A DNA stretch of 17,474 bases from assembly GCA_005779345.1 (NCBI GenBank), contig SXJQ01000084.1:1-17474 (forward strand), read 5' to 3'. A program made the position numbers and the translations under genes. This document shows positions 14,831 through 17,474 of this stretch, piece after piece. The stretch is from Actinomycetota bacterium. GTDB lineage: Bacteria; Actinomycetota; Acidimicrobiia; IMCC26256; PALSA-610. A model generated the notes under the pieces. It was not told where the DNA came from and made no database searches. It saw only the letters and a program-made list of their open reading frames with translations. The first letter of the stretch is position 1; each line of letters starts with the position of its first letter.

Positions 14831-15084
14831 TGCCGCTGTTCGGCCACGAGGTCGCTGACGGTTCCCTTGGCCGTGATGCGGGGCGGTGTCCGCGAACGCT
14901 TGGCCACCGGCGCGGGGGTGACCAGCCCCTCGGCAACAAGGCGATCAAGCGCCCGAGGTTGGTCCAGCGGGACGAGTCGGGCCACCGCCTTGCCGTGATC
15001 GGTCACGGTCACCTCCTGGCCGTCCCGCACCATGTTCAGGTAGTGACTCAGGCGATCTCGTAGCTCTCTGACCCCTGCTTCCAT
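14827..15084 (-). CDS. Phd/YefM-type antitoxin (pair 1)
   Basis: The 85-residue protein starts MEAGVRELRDRLSHYLNMVRDGQEVTVTDHGKAVARLVPL, a typical Phd/YefM (prevent-host-death) DNA-binding domain. The C-terminal half (about 45-85) is basic and Pro-rich with VAKRSRTPPRITAKG and ends DLVAEQRQ; it would wrap the VapC toxin. Such antitoxins repress their own promoter together with the toxin. ATG at 15084 starts the conserved domain; the frame stays open far upstream, but those residues do not resemble the family. No Shine-Dalgarno sequence precedes the ATG. A near-repeat of TCGAGAA(G)TAT lies immediately upstream and may be the operator. Confidence 0.92.
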   Translation of the reverse strand: MEAGVRELRDRLSHYLNMVRDGQEVTVTDHGKAVARLVPLDQPRALDRLVAEGLVTPAPVAKRSRTPPRITAKGTVSDLVAEQRQ

Positions 15085-15116
15085 TCGAGAAGTATGGCGC
15101 TTTCGGTCGAGAATAT
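15085..15116. promoter_or_regulatory. Candidate operator repeats upstream of pair-1 antitoxin
   Basis: On the plus strand TCGAGAAGTAT (15085-15095) and TCGAGAATAT (15107-15116) form an imperfect direct repeat 22 bases apart, about two helical turns. They lie directly upstream of the Phd-like antitoxin start. On the minus strand a -10-like TATTCT overlaps the distal copy. This fits the operator layout of autoregulated Phd antitoxins, but it is only a sequence resemblance. Confidence 0.35.
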
Positions 15117-15132
15117 CTAGCCACATCGTTGT

Positions 15133-15345
15133 GCTGATCCGGAACCACCTTGTTGCGGGGCCGTACTGGCGCTCGCCGGCCTGCGCGGCGAGCTCATCCG
15201 AAGGTTGCGCGGGCGGCGTTCGGCGTGGCCCGACCCATGGTGCCTGGCTCTTCGGGTCCGTAGCCCGCGGTGAAGCCGACCGCGACTCTGACGTCGACCT
15301 CCTGATCTTGGCGGGGCCGTCACCGGTGAGTCGCGGCATGATTGC
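15133..15345 (+). pseudogene. Decayed minimal nucleotidyltransferase (MNT) fragment
   Basis: Around 15239-15318 one plus frame encodes GAWLFGSVARGEADRDSDVDLL, the nucleotidyltransferase signature Gly-Ser-x-Ala-Arg-Gly followed by Ser-Asp-x-Asp. The protein around it is not intact. Sequence resembling an MNT N-terminal helix (LALAGLRGELIRRLRG, 15166-15213) is in a different frame, and no good start codon precedes it. Downstream, the MNT frame loses family character, and another gene starts at 15349. A GTG at 15131 opens a 144-residue frame in phase with the motif, but its ends look like random translation and overlap the next gene by over 200 bases. MNT proteins usually pair with HEPN toxins; no HEPN gene is visible. 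I read this as a frameshifted, truncated remnant. Confidence 0.55.
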
Positions 15346-15348
15346 GCC

Positions 15349-15723
15349 GTGGGATTCGAACCGCGATTGCCGAGCGATGATGATCGCCGCGTCCTTGGCT
15401 TGTTCCTCGCCGCGGCCTTCGACGGCGCCGAGGCGCTCCGCGCCCAATCGCGCGATTTCCGTGTTGTCGGCCGATGCACGTGCGGCTGCCCTTCGATCGA
15501 GCTCGGCGTCGCGGCGGATGCAACGAGGTCCACCCGCGCCGATGGCCTCGTGCCCGTGGAGCTGAACGTTGCCCCACTCCACGACGAGCCGCCGGGAAAG
15601 GTGGTCCTGTTCGTCGACGACGGACAGCTCAGTTACCTCGAGTTCGTATGGTTCGACGATCCGCCCACCGCGTGGCCCACTTCGGACCGCCTCTCGGTGG
15701 TTGCGCGCGAGGCTCCAACGTAG
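15349..15723 (+). CDS. Conserved hypothetical protein with CxCGCPS motif
   Basis: The 124-residue product starts with GTG: MGFEPRLPSDDDRRVLGLFLAA, then FDGAEALRAQSRDFRVVGRCTCGCPSIELGV. Around residue 42 the Cys-x-Cys-Gly-Cys-Pro-Ser motif stands out. Later a strand pattern PGKVVLFVDDGQLSYLEFVWFDD suggests a small alpha-beta domain. I recall similar short actinobacterial proteins of unknown function with CGCPSI and a late 'DG-L--LE' strand, but I cannot name a family. The gene lies between the two toxin-antitoxin pairs and partly overlaps the MNT remnant frame. No signal peptide or membrane segment is seen. The start is uncertain, as no clear ribosome binding site precedes the GTG. Confidence 0.65.
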   Translation: MGFEPRLPSDDDRRVLGLFLAAAFDGAEALRAQSRDFRVVGRCTCGCPSIELGVAADATRSTRADGLVPVELNVAPLHDEPPGKVVLFVDDGQLSYLEFVWFDDPPTAWPTSDRLSVVAREAPT

Positions 15724-15841
15724 GGCGAGGTCGCCCAGGTCTCGTCGAAGACGGCGCGTTCGTCGGCGGTGTGTCCTTCGGTGATGCGGTGGTTCAGCCC
15801 TTCCACCGTGCAGCGGCGGGCGTGGCACCGCCTCGGGCCGG

Positions 15842-16249
15842 TCATGATTGGCTGAGCCGTTCGACCGGTTGGCCCGTGATGCCGGCGATGAGGTCGAAAT
15901 CCTTGTCGATGTGGAGAACGGTCAGTTGGGCCAGTTCGGCCGCGGCAGCGATGAGGAGGTCAGGGATCGATGGCGCTCGGTGCTGACCTCGATCGGCGAG
16001 CGCGGCTTGAACCTCGACGGCACGGTCCTCGATCGCGGGCGTGAGGTACTCCACGGGCATCGAGGTCAGCGGTGGCACCGCCAGCGCATGCCGAAGGTCG
16101 TCAGCTGTGCGAGCCGAGTAGCCGACTTCGAGGCGGGTGACCGTGCTGATCCGAACGAGTCCTCGTTGGATGCGATCTGCCCACCCCTGGGCGTCCGGGC
16201 TCGTGGCGAGTCGGACGAGCGCGGACTTGTCGATGAGCCAGCCGGTCAT
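15842..16249 (-). CDS. PIN-domain toxin, VapC type (pair 2)
   Basis: The 135-residue protein is a PIN-domain ribonuclease. Its active-site acids are D7 (WLIDKSALVRL), E41 (TRLEVGYSA), D97 (SIPDLLIAAAAE) and D115 (LHIDKDFDLIA). The IDKSAL start and HIDKDFD end are typical of VapC toxins of the FitB/VapC group. ATG at 16249 overlaps the antitoxin stop as ATGA. It is clearly different from the pair-1 VapC in sequence, so the two pairs were acquired separately rather than duplicated. Nothing looks broken. Confidence 0.93.
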   Translation of the reverse strand: MTGWLIDKSALVRLATSPDAQGWADRIQRGLVRISTVTRLEVGYSARTADDLRHALAVPPLTSMPVEYLTPAIEDRAVEVQAALADRGQHRAPSIPDLLIAAAAELAQLTVLHIDKDFDLIAGITGQPVERLSQS

Positions 16250-16467
16250 CGCCAGGCGCGACCCATGATGTCGGGGTCGTCGAGGTCGGCGAACGTATCG
16301 GCGAAGCCGGCCAGGTCGGCCACGGAGACCGCGGTCGACTCGGCATCGCCTTCACGCGCCAGTGCCCGACGGAGGTACTCGGTTCGCGAGAGGCCGACTC
16401 GCTGGGCTTTGATGTCGATCGCGGCTATGACGTCCTCGGGGACGCCCCTGATGAGAATGTCGGTCAC
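16246..16467 (-). CDS. Ribbon-helix-helix antitoxin, VapB type (pair 2)
   Basis: The 73-residue protein begins TDILIRGVPEDVIAAIDIKA and continues RVGLSRTEYLRRALAREG, a ribbon-helix-helix DNA-binding domain of the FitA/VapB type. The acidic C-terminus (FADTFADLDDPDIMGRAWR) would contact the toxin. GTG at 16467 is the start, with a strong GGAGG at 16476-16472 four bases upstream. The promoter region carries a perfect tandem 10-bp repeat, likely the operator. Repression of its own operon together with VapC is expected for this family. Confidence 0.93.
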   Translation of the reverse strand: MTDILIRGVPEDVIAAIDIKAQRVGLSRTEYLRRALAREGDAESTAVSVADLAGFADTFADLDDPDIMGRAWR

Positions 16468-16480
16468 GGTTCCTCCAGTC

Positions 16481-16500
16481 GATATCAGAGGATATCAGAG
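16481..16500. promoter_or_regulatory. Perfect tandem 10-bp repeat at the pair-2 antitoxin promoter
   Basis: GATATCAGAG occurs twice in direct tandem, at 16481-16490 and 16491-16500, just upstream of the vapB ribosome binding site. On the minus strand the first copy reads CTCTGATATC and forms an extended -10-like TGATATCCT spanning both copies; the second copy would cover the transcription start. A ribbon-helix-helix antitoxin bound to the repeats would block RNA polymerase. The repeat is seen directly; the function is inferred. Confidence 0.55.
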
Positions 16501-16515
16501 CCGTCAAGACCCTCG

Positions 16516-17474
16516 TTACACGTTGAAGCGGAACTCGACGACGTCGCCGTCGGCCATCACGTAGTCCTTGCCCTCGATACGGACCCGGCCCTTCGCCTTG
16601 GCCTCGGCCATCGACCCGGCAGCGACGAGATCGTCGAACGCGACGACCTCGGCCTGGATGAAGCCGCGCTGGAAGTCGGTGTGGATCACACCCGCGGCTT
16701 GCGGTGCCGTCCAGCCCTGGTGGATCGTCCACGCGCGGGCCTCCATCGGGCCGGCGGTGAGGTACGTCTGCAACCCGAGGGTGTGGAAGCCGACCCGGGC
16801 GAGCTGATCCAGGCCCGATTCGGTCTGGCCGACACTCGCGAGCAACTCGGCGGCATCGGCGTCGTCGAGTTCGACCAGTTCGGACTCGAGCTTGGCGTCG
16901 AGGAAGACCGCGTCGGCCGGCGCGACCAGCGCGCGCAACTCGTCTTGGAGTGCGGTGTCGGACAGCCCGGCCTCGTCGACGTTGAACACGTAGATGAACG
17001 GCTTCGCGGTCAGCAGCGAGAGATCGCGAATGCGTTCGACATCGATGCCGGCGGCCTCGGCTCCCGCGTGCAACGTGGTGCCCGACGACAGCAGCGTCTG
17101 CGCGGCGAGCGCGGCATCGAGCGTCGCGCGTTCGATCTTCTTGCCCGTCACCTCCTTCTCGAGGCGCGGGATCGCCTTCTCGAGGGTCTGGAGGTCGGCG
17201 AGGATCAACTCGGTGTGCACGATCTCGATGTCGTCGGCCGGATCGACGCGGCCGGCGACGTGGATGACGTCGTCGTCGTCGAACGCGCGCACGACCTGAC
17301 AGATCGCGTCGGCTTCACGGATGTTGGCCAGGAACTTGTTGCCGAGACCTTCGCCCTCGCTCGCACCCTTCACGATGCCCGCAATGTCGACGAAGGAGAC
17401 GGTGGCCGGCAGGATCCTGGCGCTGCCGAAGATCTCGGCAAGCACCTCGAGCCGAGGGTCCGGGAGCGCGACGA
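16516..17474 (-). CDS. ychF: Redox-regulated ATPase YchF (N-terminus outside the window)
   Basis: YchF (OLA1-like) is a P-loop ATPase of the Obg-related group that binds ribosomes and is linked to oxidative stress responses. The visible 318 residues start at VALPDPRLEVLAEIFG, about residue 45 of the E. coli protein, so the P-loop GxPNVGKS lies beyond 17474. Visible are the G3 region FVDIAGIVKGASEGEGLGNKFLANIRE, the coiled-coil insertion near DLQTLEKAIPRLEKEVTGKKIE, and the G4-like motif FNVDE. Its Glu instead of Asp goes with the family's preference for ATP. The C-terminal TGS domain (AWTIHQGWTAPQAAGVIHTDFQ onward, in parts) ends with DVVEFRFNV. The stop is TAA. Its 3' end is close to the vapBC pair 2 promoter on the same strand, so read-through into the toxin-antitoxin genes is possible. 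Confidence 0.97.
   Translation of the reverse strand, partial: VALPDPRLEVLAEIFGSARILPATVSFVDIAGIVKGASEGEGLGNKFLANIREADAICQVVRAFDDDDVIHVAGRVDPADDIEIVHTELILADLQTLEKAIPRLEKEVTGKKIERATLDAALAAQTLLSSGTTLHAGAEAAGIDVERIRDLSLLTAKPFIYVFNVDEAGLSDTALQDELRALVAPADAVFLDAKLESELVELDDADAAELLASVGQTESGLDQLARVGFHTLGLQTYLTAGPMEARAWTIHQGWTAPQAAGVIHTDFQRGFIQAEVVAFDDLVAAGSMAEAKAKGRVRIEGKDYVMADGDVVEFRFNV

Noticed and set aside
14827..15828. 333-residue open frame upstream of and including the Phd-like antitoxin
   Set aside because: Only the last 85 residues resemble a protein family; the rest is low-complexity shadow sequence opposite plus-strand genes.
15633..15845. 70-residue minus-strand open frame ahead of the second VapC stop
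   Set aside because: It overlaps the conserved hypothetical gene, has no ribosome binding site and no recognisable motif.

Overview
The window is chromosomal DNA from a high-GC actinobacterium. Acidimicrobiia or a close relative is my best guess, from the protein sequences, the codon use and a 33-residue bS22-type ribosomal protein gene. That placement is an inference.

Bases 1-13400 are dominated by a long minus-strand housekeeping block. In the direction of transcription it reads: DUF192 gene, rsmI, metG, tatD, rsmA, ispE, tRNA-Gln, glmU, prs, rplY(ctc), pth, mfd (5' half only). Many junctions are ATGA or GTGA 4-base overlaps, so translation is probably coupled. Three plus-strand genes interrupt it: an AbrB/SpoVT-type regulator with a cysteine-rich tail between rsmI and metG, the bS22 gene between ispE and tRNA-Gln, and a Tat-exported lipoprotein carotenoid oxygenase between pth and mfd. 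The order rsmI - abrB (inverted) - metG - tatD - rsmA - ispE - glmU - prs - ctc - pth - mfd is essentially the Bacillus subtilis order, with some Bacillus genes missing. The window therefore looks like a well-preserved copy of a very old gene neighbourhood.

The block serves core information processing and precursor supply: rRNA methylation (RsmA, RsmI), Met-tRNA charging, peptidyl-tRNA recycling, ribosomal proteins bL25 and bS22, transcription-coupled repair, PRPP, UDP-GlcNAc and the MEP isoprenoid pathway.

Bases 13456-16467 are accessory. They hold an AAC(3)-family acetyltransferase, a Phd/VapC-type toxin-antitoxin pair, a decayed nucleotidyltransferase fragment, a conserved hypothetical with a Cys-x-Cys-Gly-Cys-Pro motif, and a second RHH VapB/VapC pair with a perfect tandem 10-bp repeat at its promoter. 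The window closes with most of ychF.

I see no CRISPR array, prophage, insertion sequence or rRNA. I do not see a clearly new multi-gene system. The most interesting items are the AbrB gene in its Bacillus-like position, the exported carotenoid oxygenase and the small toxin-antitoxin island.
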